Made by a program: the position numbers and the translations under genes | Notes under the pieces: generated by a model | What the model saw: only the letters and a program-made list of their open reading frames with translations | Databases searched by the model: none | Told to the model about the DNA's origin: nothing | Shown: positions 21,045 to 31,039 of the stretch, one piece after another | How the letters are laid out: every line of letters starts with the position of its first letter | How positions within the stretch are numbered: position 1 is the stretch's first letter | Assembly (NCBI GenBank): GCA_036898135.1 | Contig: CM072514.1 | Span: 12,490,324 to 12,554,323 of the forward strand | Length of the DNA: 64,000 nucleotides | Direction: 5' to 3' | From: Oncomelania hupensis | Lineage: Eukaryota > Mollusca > Gastropoda > Littorinimorpha > Pomatiopsidae

Positions 21045-21137
21045 AGAAACAGCCAATCATATGCACGATAATATTCACTATTTTTTCTCGACGCTTTTGA
21101 TTGGCCATATAAGACTGACAACAACCCAACATTAAAC
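21045..21137 (+). promoter_or_regulatory. Candidate CCAAT/TATA-like promoter
   Basis: AGCCAATCA (about 21049-21057) matches the CCAAT consensus, a second reversed box TGATTGGCC lies at about 21098, and CATATAAG lies at about 21106. They precede an ATG in good Kozak context (AACATGG, 21138) by 30-90 bp. Spacing fits a Pol II promoter with a short leader. Confidence 0.4.
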
Positions 21138-21277
21138 ATGGCCGACAAGCAGCGATCTGAGGGGAAGCCGAAGAAAAGAAAAAATAAAGCAGACAAAACT
21201 AATTGCTCAAAAAAATTAAAACAAGATGAAGGAAAAGAAAAACAAACTTTTTGTCAGCCTTTGGCTTTGAGTGCTCG
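21138..21277 (+). CDS. Candidate first coding exon of a lysine-rich protein
   Basis: An ATG in Kozak context begins 46 codons, MADKQRSEGKPKKRKNKADK..., very rich in Lys with nuclear-localisation-like KPKKRKNK. The frame reads to CG|GTAAGAG, a good donor at 21278, with the in-frame stop lying in the presumed intron. It is preceded by CCAAT and TATA-like boxes. Domain and identity are unknown and no second exon is seen. It could also be a chance AT/A-rich frame, though the promoter, Kozak and donor combination argues for a gene. Confidence 0.4.
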
Positions 21278-21393
21278 GTAAGAGAAGAAAAAGGTGAGCC
21301 GCAACCGGGCTCGGCTGAAGAAACTCAACTGATGAAAAGACTTTCCAAGTAAAGACTAAAGTGTTTATTACGTATGTTGGTGTACCCCCTAAA

Positions 21394-21482
21394 AAACTGA
21401 AAGGGGGTATAAAAACCCCTTATGTTTGCAATGAGGGTATGAAAACCCCCACATGTTTTGGTTGAGGGTATAAATACCCCTA
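21394..21482. repeat. Three ~32-bp repeats, each a GGGGTATAAA-ACCCC palindrome
   Basis: Units containing GGGGGTATAAAAACCCC, GAGGGTATGAAAACCCCC and GAGGGTATAAATACCCC follow each other at ~31-bp spacing, the first two separated by an ATGTTTG phrase. Each can form a short hairpin and two contain TATAAA. Function unknown. Confidence 0.6.
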
Positions 21483-21489
21483 GCTTAAA

Positions 21490-22200
21490 AACTTTCTCCA
21501 TCATTGCACATGGCGGTGTGGTAAGAAAATCTCCACCTAAGTCAGTGGCGTACACTATGTTAAACAAAAACAATATCTAGGCGATTTTGAAATACATTTG
21601 TGGTTCTAATTGTGACAGACTGTTCTATATGTTAGTAACTGTTAGTGAAAAGTACTGGTAGAAACTAATATAAACAATGTTTTTTGTCTATTTTATATTC
21701 ATGAACTCGGGTTGTACTTGTACAGCTTTCAACCTTGCATAGTGGTTTTGTGGTTTGGGGTCCTACATATTGTGTAGCATTTTAAACACCTCAATTTCTC
21801 CTCTTTGACGTCTATACTCAAGGCTCGGAAACTGATGGCAAGGGCACTTTAACCTATCCTCGTAACTTCATGAAGTCTCATAAAGATATGCGTTTGAAGC
21901 AAGTTACTAGTGTACATGTACTGTAGTTAGTCATTGCATTAAATGATAGTCATACCGCTCTCTGAGCTATTTGTAGCAATGACTGAGTAATTGTATTGTA
22001 CTGTGTTCAAACAAACCCTCTTCAGTATATCCGGACCTAGGGTTTCAAACAAATAGTCCGGAACAGGTCGTGTGGCAAATCTAAGTACATTTTTTGTATA
22101 CCGTGCGTCTTTCAAGTGTCCTTTGTTTAGGGGGTTCATGTCGTTGTGCGGACGAAATCGGGGTAGCCTTTTATCACTGCGTGTATCTGTCTAACGAGTA
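21490..22200. other. Intergenic, nothing recognised
   Basis: No repeat or gene recognised. Confidence 0.45.
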
Positions 22201-22224
22201 GACTTTGTTTCTTATTCTTGTTCT

Positions 22225-22425
22225 TCTGCTCCTCATCGTTGTCGTCGTCGTCGTCGTCGTTGTTGTTGTTTGTTTGTTTCTTCTTCTTCTTGTTCTTCTT
22301 CTTCTGTCTGTGTTTGTGTGTTGTTGTTGTTCTTCTTCTTCTTCTTCTTCTTCTTCTTCTTCTTCTTCTTCTTCTTCTTCTTCTTCTTCTTTCTGTTTTG
22401 CATGGCCAGAAATATATATGTGTAA

Positions 22426-22492
<67 letters not shown>

Positions 22493-22512
22493 GTGTGTGT
22501 GTGTGTGTGTAC
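22225..22512. repeat. Compound microsatellite (CGT)n/(TTC)n/(CT)n/(GT)n
   Basis: Four simple repeats follow in succession: CGT/TGT, TTC with TGT, CT (22429-22488) and GT. All long frames over it are artefacts. Confidence 0.95.
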
Positions 22513-22720
22513 CTCTCCCCACTCCCTCTCGTTCTCTTCGCCACTCCACACACTTAAGGTCCCGCTAAGCACAATGGTGGTGTCGTTCATTATTTAATTG
22601 CCACCAACAGTCAATCTACCGCTACACCTCTCTCTACGCGCCACGGGCACAAACTGCCTTGTATCATCATACCGCGAGAAACCTGTGTCTGTGGTTGGGA
22701 GTTTACTATATGTATCCACT

Positions 22721-22721
22721 G

Positions 22722-22813
<92 letters not shown>
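22721..22813. repeat. (TTA)n microsatellite
   Basis: About 30 TAT/TTA units. Confidence 0.95.
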
Positions 22814-24200
22814 GTTTGTTTCAAAAGAGAAAGTTCGTATAATTCTGAAACGATACCTCTCTCTTAACTGGTCAAGAGCCTCGCGCTGCATTCGGTTATC
22901 GGCGGAGGGTTTCTACTGCGATAAACATTGTGTCTGTGTTTTCGGAGATTATTGAAATTATTCTGCCGTGTGTTATTTATTACATTGGTGGTTTGCTCAA
23001 TGATTGAAAGGATTCTTTTTTTTTTCTTCTTGTTCTTCTACTTTAGGAAGCCAACTTCACTTTGTTTGAAGAAACGTGCTGCATTAGATGCGAACTGTTT
23101 CAACACAGAGAAATGAACTTTGTGGGTGCTTTGTTCGTGGTTCTGACTTTTTTCGAGACCAAACTTGTTTAAGGGATTGGCATATTACGATTTTGATTTG
23201 CTTATCACCGATAAAAGACGGCAGATCAATTCCTACTGTTTGTTCGGGTTTTGGATGTTACATATTGTTTGGTGTGTAACGTGTTTGTGATAGGGTATTG
23301 TTCTAATGCATCCTGCATTTTTTATTTATTAATTTTGTTTTTAGCAAATTGGTGTATTGTCTAATAATGAATCCTGCTAATACTGCATATTATACATACT
23401 GTTTGGTGTGAAACTTTGTTTTGTGATAGGGATATTAATACAGTAAATACTGTTTTCTACAGATAGGTGTAAAATAACGTTTCCTGTTTGTGGGTTTTTC
23501 TGCTTAGATAACTGTATGTTATAAAGATCTTTCGGTGTGAAGCGTGTTTGTGATAAGGATGTTATTAAATCCATCTTTAAAAAAAATATAATGCAGTTAT
23601 GGTGAACTATTATAGGACATCCCGCTTAGTTTTCTTGGGAGATAACTATCCTATCCTATCCTATCCTATCCCATAACTCGGAGGTCGTAGGAGGGAGATA
23701 ACTGCATATATTGTTTAACTTTCAAACTCTTTTTTGTGATTAACTGACTGTATGTAACTGACGTGATTTAGACTTCGCGAGGAGCTAATTTTTCCTAACC
23801 GCTTGATGTTGTTCCGGACTTCTAGCACTGTCATAATCTGAAGAAAAACAGCTCATGTGTGTACAGTATAGTGCTTTGTTCTGCTTCTGTTCACTAAGGT
23901 CCTAATGCTGAGTTTAAAAACAGAAAATTTGAGACTTTTCTCGAGTCTCTTTGGTATGGTACGTGGAAATTATACAGAAATTGGCCTTTCGGCTGCACCA
24001 AAATATAATATATACAATTGAACACACAAAAAATTGTGTACAGAGTTAAACAGTTGGCTTAGCCGTGGTTTGGGTGTTTTGTGACTTACGGCCGGATAAG
24101 CTCTTTACTTGATTTTAAAAAAAATATATATGGATCGCTGGTCTGGGCTGTGGGGTGGGGGGGAGGGGGTGGGAGAGACGTCAAAGTTAACTTTTTCACT
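22814..24200. other. AT-rich intergenic DNA
   Basis: No gene recognised. 23230-23580 contains loosely repeated phrases (TTTGGTGTG, TGTTTGTGATAGGG) suggesting a degraded tandem structure. Two GGGAGATAAC motifs flank the repeat end at 23648. Confidence 0.45.
23648..23696 (-). repeat. 3' end of interspersed repeat with TAGGA tail (copy 2)
   Basis: Minus strand reads CCTACGACCTCCGAGTTATG, then a GGATA/TAGGA tail. GGGAGATAAC occurs just outside on both sides (23637-23646, 23693-23702). Confidence 0.55.
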
Positions 24201-24345
24201 TTTCCATTTTAGCAGTAGGTTTGCTCTGGTGGTTCAGTGTTGATATAGGTCCCTCTTGCCTGGGATAGTTATCCCCTGACTTCCGCATCACCAGTGGTGG
24301 GTGTAGAGTGAGACGTCCAATGTAACTTCAGTGTTTGTTCATCTA
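24199..24345 (+). mobile_element. SINE family A, headless copy
   Basis: CATTTTAGCAGTAGGTTTGC, GGTGGTTCAGTGTTGAT, GGGATAGTTATCCCC and CAGTGGTGGGTGTAGA match the body of family A copies at 28557, 39173 and 55399. The tRNA-like head is missing. Confidence 0.75.
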
Positions 24346-24651
24346 TAGTAAAGAAGTGACCTTGACGGATTTACCACACAAGTACAAGCTTTACCTTTTG
24401 AACCGTGAATACTGTTATGTTCAGTGTCGTTCTCGTAAAAGGATACGTGTAAATGTAAGCTGAAATTAAAGGTACTAGAAGTTAAAAAAAGAAAAGAAAA
24501 ATAAAAGAACTGAATTGGGATCTACTCGTTTGGCAAGCGAACTTTTAAATTTGGCGGTCAGCTGATAAGGTGTGCTCGCATAGCGTAAGGGACATGAACT
24601 GATAAGAAAGGAAAAATAAACCTTTAGTGGACTTTTTAAGACTATCAGCTG

Positions 24652-24696
<45 letters not shown>

Positions 24697-24737
24697 AGGG
24701 AGGGAGAGAGGGAGGAAGGGAGGGGAGGGAGAGAGAG
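24652..24737. repeat. (GA)n / (GGGA)n tract
   Basis: GA dinucleotides followed by GGGA and related purine repeats. Confidence 0.9.
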
Positions 24738-24891
24738 GATATATATTTAGAAATATGTTGCCAGCGAGTCAAGCGTTGTTTATTTTAGTGTATGTTCTTT
24801 CATCACTGATTTACCTGAATGAAGGGGTATTTGTGGTTTAATATTTACATCTACATGTATGTAGGCATAGAGTGCAGATCATTGGTTTTAT

Positions 24892-25391
24892 NNNNNNNNN
24901 NNNNNNNNNNNNNNNNNNNNNNNNNNNNNNNNNNNNNNNNNNNNNNNNNNNNNNNNNNNNNNNNNNNNNNNNNNNNNNNNNNNNNNNNNNNNNNNNNNNN
25001 NNNNNNNNNNNNNNNNNNNNNNNNNNNNNNNNNNNNNNNNNNNNNNNNNNNNNNNNNNNNNNNNNNNNNNNNNNNNNNNNNNNNNNNNNNNNNNNNNNNN
25101 NNNNNNNNNNNNNNNNNNNNNNNNNNNNNNNNNNNNNNNNNNNNNNNNNNNNNNNNNNNNNNNNNNNNNNNNNNNNNNNNNNNNNNNNNNNNNNNNNNNN
25201 NNNNNNNNNNNNNNNNNNNNNNNNNNNNNNNNNNNNNNNNNNNNNNNNNNNNNNNNNNNNNNNNNNNNNNNNNNNNNNNNNNNNNNNNNNNNNNNNNNNN
25301 NNNNNNNNNNNNNNNNNNNNNNNNNNNNNNNNNNNNNNNNNNNNNNNNNNNNNNNNNNNNNNNNNNNNNNNNNNNNNNNNNNNNNNNNNNN
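24892..25391. other. Assembly gap (500 N)
   Basis: Exactly 500 N. Frames that run through it are meaningless. The round size suggests a placeholder gap, so the true distance between 24891 and 25392 is unknown. Confidence 1.
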
Positions 25392-26830
25392 CCCGCCTCG
25401 AACTGTTGGTGTGTTGTTAGGAAAAACTGGCTGACCCGATAGTTTGAACATCCAGAGAAGAAAAAAAAAGGAAGAAGAACGAGAAAAAAAAAGAAAAGGA
25501 AAAGGAAACGCCCACAAAACTATCCACTCTAACTCCGGCGCATAATCATATCCATGTTGACTTCCCCCTCCCTCCCCCTACCCTATCCTGACTCCCTTCT
25601 CCACTGTACCCCTGTTCAACGACCTGTCACCCTATGACAGCTTTCTGCTTTACTACCCGTCTCTTACTCTGCTGCTGATGTTAGAAATGTTGAAATTGTC
25701 TGTGGGGACCTCCCCCCCCCCACTCCCTCACCCTTCCATTACTACTACTACCCGGCTGTTACTGTTGGTGTGGAGGTTGGCTTGTGTACCCTTATTGGTT
25801 GTTTAGGCAGGAGGGGGTCGCGGGGACGGTGTGCGGCAAGCTGGGATGTTTAGAGAAGTCCTGGGTCAACATTGAGACCACGGAGCCGTGTGAAGTAAAG
25901 GGGGACCGCGGAGCCCACTAACCCGTCAGTCTTTGGCTTGTGGCGTGAAGGAGCTGCTGCTGCTGTTGTTGTTGTTGTTGTGTCTCCATCCCTCGCCTGG
26001 TGCTTTGTAGCTGTAAAGTATTGGCTGTTGATGTGGCCGCTGCTCCTGCTCCAGACCTCTTTCTACTTTCCTAGTTCTCAATGGACGGCAGAGTAAATAA
26101 AACGTAGTCCACAGATTTATGTGTCTTATTAACGAGGAGAGAATGGCACTCCAAAATCCTTGTATCGTGTTACTGGGTGATTAAATAGTCTTCTATCTTA
26201 TGTCTACATTAAAATAGGGGGAACACTCAAAACCCAGTTGAAGTTTTTATTTATTTATTTATTTATTAAAGTGTGAAGTAACGACGGTATACACGATTTT
26301 ATAATTATACGATTAAACTTATTACATAGTTGGCAGTTCTTCTGTTCTTCTTGAAAGATGTATCTTCAGAAATGGCTAAGAATTACAATCAATATATGAT
26401 GCTGTTACAATTTCGCTGTTATGACTTAAATGTCTGCAGTTCGTAATGGAGTAATTCGTAAAACTTGAGGTGCAAATCGCATTTGGATGCGTTCTTCTTC
26501 AGCTTCAACTTGATGGAATTGTGAATGTGATCTGGTTTTGAATGTGATCTGGCGTTCTTGGATTTGAGGATCTCCGCGCTGTTATTATTGACTTTCTGGG
26601 CAGGATTATAACGTCGGCCTGGTGATTGCAGAATGAAAACTACACACTACCACACTGTAGAGCATATGTTAGGCTCGTATTCATTGTGGGTTACCATCAA
26701 CGTTTGTTTGCGGATTTGTTCCATTATGTATGGAATTAACGTTACAGTTTGCTGACAGATTGTGATTTCCAGTCAGGAGTTCGGCCAAGTCAGTTTTCGG
26801 GAGTAAGGCCCTGCATTTATTTTCTTGTGT
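25392..26830. other. Intergenic, nothing recognised
   Basis: Pyrimidine-rich patches to 25760 and short GTT and ATTT runs (25960-25980, 26246-26266). No gene recognised. Confidence 0.45.
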
Positions 26831-26842
26831 GATCTAATCATT

Positions 26843-26885
26843 AAAGATCCTAACGCTCGGGTCCTAGACGGGTCAGAGGTGCCAA
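26843..26885 (+). mobile_element. SINE family B fragment
   Basis: TTAAAGATCCTAACGCTCGG then GTCCTAGACGGG matches an internal part of the SINE B copies at 34430 and 50630. Confidence 0.6.
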
Positions 26886-26936
26886 TTACTCTTTTGTGTT
26901 GTGTGATTTATTGATTTCCTTCTTCTTCTTTTTTAA

Positions 26937-27023
26937 ATGCGCCGTGAGTATGACATTCGTGAAGAACTGCGATTTACAAGTCGACATCCTCATTTACTGA
27001 TGGATATGTATCACCTGCACTGG
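26937..27023 (+). other. Candidate short exon, unrecognised
   Basis: 29 open codons (MRREYDIREELRF..., ending in MDMYHLHW) are preceded by a polypyrimidine tract and followed directly by GTAAGCC. Composition is protein-like but the peptide is not recognised and the acceptor is poor. Confidence 0.2.
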
Positions 27024-27468
27024 GTAAGCCGAATGACGTTTTACTGCTAAATCTCTCTATACCTTTAACTCACTGCTAAACCTCTCCATACTTTTAACTT
27101 TTTTTGCATTTTCGTTGTCTTTATTGTCGTCATTGTCACTGTTGTCGTCGTCATCGTCGTCCTCCTCCTCTTCAAGATCATCGATCGTCGTTGCCATCAT
27201 CATGATCTTTTTGATTGACTGATATTACCTGCTATTTTCTGTAGGTACCTCACAATAAATTGTCTTTTTTTCACCATGTCACTGGGCTGTGTAAATTATC
27301 TATTGTTGTTGTTCGTACTCTTGCTTCACCCATTGTTCACCAGCACAAACAGACAGAGGTGGTAGCACGATAAAGGTAACCCGCTAACCTATCTGTTGTT
27401 GGGGAGAGAGGCCTTTGGAACCTAGTTTTTGTCTGAGTCAGCTTAATGAGGGTGGTGGCCATCTCTTA

Positions 27469-28052
27469 AGGTGCGGTCTGACGGGAAGTGAAACAGAAGC
27501 AAAACAGCCAGTAAAACACGAAAAATCGTAGTTTTGACGATGTTTATGGTGTGACTAGACCTAAAGCATAACAGCAGCAAAGCGCCGAAGTGAAGCAAAG
27601 CCGATGCTTTCAGTGTTTGAGCGTGCTCTAAAATTTTGGGTTGTTTCGCTGAAGCATTTGATTGGCAGCCAATCTGAAGAGCCGACGTACGAAAACGAGG
27701 TTGTTATCATTTCAGCGATCATGGTGGCATCAAAAGCTACTGGGTCATTAGCAAATCTGAAACAAGACGATACGTTTATTCTCATCGATCTAATTCAAAG
27801 CCACGAGGCATTATGGAATGTTAGAAGTCAAAATTACAGAAACCAAACCCTGAAAAAGCCCCATACGCGTAAAGGGAGGTAACTGATTTACAACTTATTG
27901 CGCATTGCTTCCACGCAGACTGCTTATGCAAAACTTCTCATCGTGTGACCAGTTCACAAAGCAAAGCATTATAAACGCACTTGCTTCTAGAAGCAGATGC
28001 TTGGCTTTGTTTACCGCTTTGCTTCTGTTTCACTTCATGTCAGACCGCACCT
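27469..28052. mobile_element. TIR DNA transposon with MADF-like ORF remnant
   Basis: The ends are inverted repeats of about 36 bp (27469-27504 and 28017-28052), each starting AGGTGCGGTCTGAC. GTGAAACAGAAGCAAA is shared further in; about three positions differ. Flanking trinucleotides are TTA and TGA, close to a TWA duplication. Size (584 bp) and ends resemble the 7159-7750 element (both ends contain GGTCTGACG). An internal plus frame resembles the start of a MADF domain. Accessory MADF/Myb-like proteins are typical of PIF/Harbinger elements, so this is probably a shortened derivative. Confidence 0.7.
27604..27882 (+). pseudogene. Truncated MADF-like (Adf1-type) protein remnant
   Basis: The 92-codon frame contains DDTFILIDLIQSHEALWNV then RSQNYRNQTLKK at residues ~59-88. 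The pattern of hydrophobics followed by LW and YRN matches the first helices of MADF DNA-binding domains. The frame stops at 27882, long before a full ~80-residue domain is complete, so it is a remnant. In PIF/Harbinger transposons such proteins help import the transposase. Identification is by eye. Confidence 0.45.
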
Positions 28053-28288
28053 TGACTCTCGCTGCTTTACCTAGACAGAGCCAGGTATTAGGTACCCATT
28101 GACCGCTGAGAGGACTTAGCGTATGATGGTGCCTTACCTTTCCAGGTTGTTAACAGAGCCACGTACTAGGTGCCCATTTACAGCTGAGTGGACTGGGTTG
28201 TGTCGTGCGCTTGTTTCATTCTGCGTGTGTCGTTTGGCGGCTACCTTCAAAAACAATGTCACCCATCCCGAACTTGACCTGCTTGCTT

Positions 28289-28413
28289 AACCTGAACTTG
28301 TAGGGTGCGCTCAACCTGAACTTGTAGGGTGTGCTCAACCTGAACTTGTAGGGTGTGCTCAACCTGAACTTGTAGGGTGTGCTCAACCTGAACTTGTAGG
28401 GTGTGCTCAACCT
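28289..28413. repeat. 24-bp minisatellite, 5 copies
   Basis: Unit AACCTGAACTTGTAGGGTG plus a five-base end (YGCTC). Five units plus a 5-base partial; one substitution (C for T) in the first unit. Reads as an 8-residue repeat in the minus frame, which is not considered a gene. Confidence 0.9.
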
Positions 28414-28483
28414 ACTACGCTACTGCTACTTTATTTTTATCCAATGGATAACATTGGAGTGCAACGGCGGATGGGCAACTTAC

Positions 28484-28531
28484 TTTGTGTGTGTGTGTGT
28501 GGGTGTGTGTGTGTGTGCGTGTGTGTGTGTC
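28484..28531. repeat. (GT)n microsatellite
   Basis: GT dinucleotides with a few interruptions. Confidence 0.95.
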
Positions 28532-28556
28532 CTTGTTTACACAGTATTATCTGGAC

Positions 28557-28795
28557 ACCACCGCCGTAGATCAAGTGGTAGAGCGTTTGCCTGGCACACC
28601 GTTGACCCAGGTTCGAATCCCGTGGTGGGCGATATAAAATGTGGCCATTTTCACTGTCCATTTTAGCAGTATGATTGCTTTGGTGGTTCAGTGTTGATTC
28701 AGGTCCCTACCCCTCTTTCCCTGGGATGGTTATCCCCGTCTGCCATATCGCCAATGGTGGGTGTAGACGTTAAACCTCAATGTTCATTCATTCTG
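28557..28795 (+). mobile_element. tRNA-derived SINE family A, most complete copy
   Basis: The tRNA-like head has A box TAGATCAAGTGG (28567-28578) and perfect B box GGTTCGAATCC (28610-28620). Then comes a body with TTTTAGCAGTATGATTGC, GGTTCAGTGTTGATTCAG, GGGATGGTTATCCCCGTC and CGCCAATGGTGGGTGTAGAC, and a CATT-repeat end. Pol III would transcribe it from the internal A/B boxes; a LINE is needed for copying. Four relatives lie in the window. Confidence 0.85.
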
Positions 28796-28799
28796 GACA

Positions 28800-30230
28800 A
28801 ATCAGTGAACATCTACATAACTTGTATTGACATGCCTACTTGTTTTGACGTCAGAACAATGATCCGTTAGGGTTGGGGCTGGGTTAGGGTTAGGGGTCGA
28901 ACACTTCAAAGTACTTAAAAAGGGGGACGAAATCTGACCCATTGTCAGCACAACGGAGGTGGCGTTTCGGGAAAGTCATGATAATAATGTATAACCTCGG
29001 CTGTGTGTATGGGGGGGGGAGGGTTGAGGGGTGGGGGTGTGTGACGTATATCTGGAAGAGGATGATGTTAGACCGTTTTTATCAGTTGCAGGTAAAATTG
29101 TGTTGCTTATTTTTTTGTTTCTTCTTCTTTTTTTTCTCCCGAGCACAACCCCGCAAGGGTTAATGTACTTTTCTCATACTGTACTGAAAAGATAAAGAAA
29201 AGTACAAATGAAAATGTTTGTTAAAAAAAAATTCCAATAAAATAACAGAAGTCTAGACGTGTCATGTGCGTCATTCTTTCAGCGTGGCGAGACTAGACGT
29301 AGCCTTATACTATACTTGAGAGTGGGAGTTGCCTTGCCCGAATGTCGGCTAAGCTGTCCGGTGCCTCATTCTAATGAAACGTGATGCTGGAGAAGAACCC
29401 AATGCGGCGTTACACGCTCCGAGAGGTGGAAACAAGCATCAAGAGGTGCATGACCGTTATTATCCTTTACGAAGAAACCGAGGTTAAAATGGATTATGAG
29501 GACGGTTATGTGGAAAGGTTAAATGCAGAGGTTAATGCTAATTACACTTAAGGTAGGATTTATAGAGAGGGAAACAAAAGACAAGGAAATGGTTATAACA
29601 CACGAAAAACAGTGAAGGGATTAAATATAATAATTATAATTAGAAATGTGGTGAGAAAAAACGTAAGAAATATGATATGGGTAAAGTAAGGATGTCTTTA
29701 TGGTTGCTCTCTCATGGGGATAATAAAGGGGTCGTATTCGTAAGAGATCGTGTATTGTGAGACGCACACAAAGGTGTGTGGCTATATGAGCGAATAGTCA
29801 CGTTTTACCAGTCCGGTGAATGAAATCTTTGTCTCTCAGATTCAGATTCCAATTCAGAAAACTTTATTATTTCACAAGAGAAATTCTAACATGCAATTGC
29901 TGTCAGTAAATGCAATTAAAAAGGTAACAATAATATAAAAATATTTACATTTTGATCTGTCTGTCTGTCTCTCTCTGTGTCGATCTCTATCTCTGTCTCG
30001 CTCTCTGTCTCCCTCTTTCTTTTGTTAATGTTGTTGATTGATATTAACAACATTAATTTTATTTCAATTGTTTGAAAAGGATTTTATCTAATGATGACTT
30101 TGTTTTTTTTGTTATTGTTCCATGATCTCAATGTTATAACCTTGAGTTGTATTTAATAGTTATTGTTAAAACCCCAAGGGCAAGATGTAAAAAAGCGCAT
30201 CCAGCGCTTATTCTTTTACCCTTGCAAAAT
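28800..30230. other. Intergenic; possible LINE 3' UTR before the TATCT run
   Basis: A short GGTTAGGG pair at 28880. A 55-codon frame from ATG 29384 (MLEKNPMRRYTLREVETSIK...) has ordinary composition but no known domain. 30160-30235 (CCCCAAGGGCAAGATG, AGCGCATCCAGCGCTT) looks like a retroposon 3' end running into a TATCT tail. Confidence 0.35.
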
Positions 30231-30234
30231 TAAA

Positions 30235-30309
30235 TTGATATCTTATCTTATCTTATCTTATCTTATCTTATCTTATCTTATCTTATCTTATCTTATCTTA
30301 TCTTATCTT
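30235..30309. repeat. (TATCT)n pentanucleotide run
   Basis: About 14 perfect TATCT units, directly after a TTACCCTTGCAAAATTAAAT end. Probably the tail of a plus-strand retroposon. Confidence 0.9.
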
Positions 30310-30381
30310 TTGCAATTTTGAGCTAGACGTCCAAAGCAGCACTCGTTGATTTTAACACCCAACACTCTTTCCAATCAGCTC

Positions 30382-30413
<32 letters not shown>

Positions 30414-30529
30414 CCCTCCTGGCATCACTTCCCCTCCCCACCCTGCCTCACCCTTACATGTCCGTTCAACTCACTGTCCATTTGTATAGCACGCCGTCCT
30501 TGTCGCCAGGACATGCTTTACACGAAATC

Positions 30530-30765
30530 GATGATCGTAATAATGATGATAGCGACGATGATGATGGTAATGATGATGCCGATGTCGATGATGATGGTGA
30601 TGATAATAATATTGATGATAATGATGACGATAGTAATAATGATAATGATATTATTATTGATGATGATGCTGACATTGATTATGGATGATGTTGATAATAA
30701 TCACATTGATGGTGATGATAATAATATTGATGACGGTGATAATATTGATGATGAGGTGGAGGAGG
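30530..30765. repeat. Imperfect (GAT)n tract
   Basis: GAT/AAT trinucleotides give Asp/Met/Ser-rich frames. Not coding. Confidence 0.85.
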
Positions 30766-30932
30766 ATGAGTGTGGTCTTATTCTATGGCTAATATTCGTG
30801 CTCGTATAGCATACTCAATGCGGCGAATTGTTACAAACTCTTATGGTTGCGTACCAGAATATCGACATGTTTGCGGCAAGCTAGCTGCATTTCCTGCCTC
30901 TTTTCTCCGTCGGTCTTTACTCTCCGCCCTCC

Positions 30933-30940
<8 letters not shown>

Positions 30941-31006
<66 letters not shown>

Positions 31007-31035
31007 TTCTCCCTCTCTCTCCCCTTCTCTCTTCT
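30941..31035. repeat. (CT)n microsatellite
   Basis: CT run with a few TTT interruptions at its 3' end. Confidence 0.95.
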
Positions 31036-31039
31036 CCCT

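Noticed and set aside
22136..22597. Several frames of 116-138 codons
   Set aside because: Entirely built of TTC, CT, GT and CGT simple repeats, open on both strands and several phases.
24819..25517. Frames of 182-209 codons
   Set aside because: They run through 500 N and contain no real sequence.
28557..28630. Possible tRNA gene (A and B boxes; similar at 39173, 34046, 18829, 59764, 34290)
   Set aside because: Acceptor and anticodon stems do not pair properly, and each head is followed by a shared SINE body.
28868..28900. Telomere-like GGTTAGGG repeats
   Set aside because: Only two or three units, not an array.
29384..29551. 55-codon frame MLEKNPMRRYTLREVETSIK...
   Set aside because: Composition is plausible but there is no homology by eye and no convincing exon boundaries.
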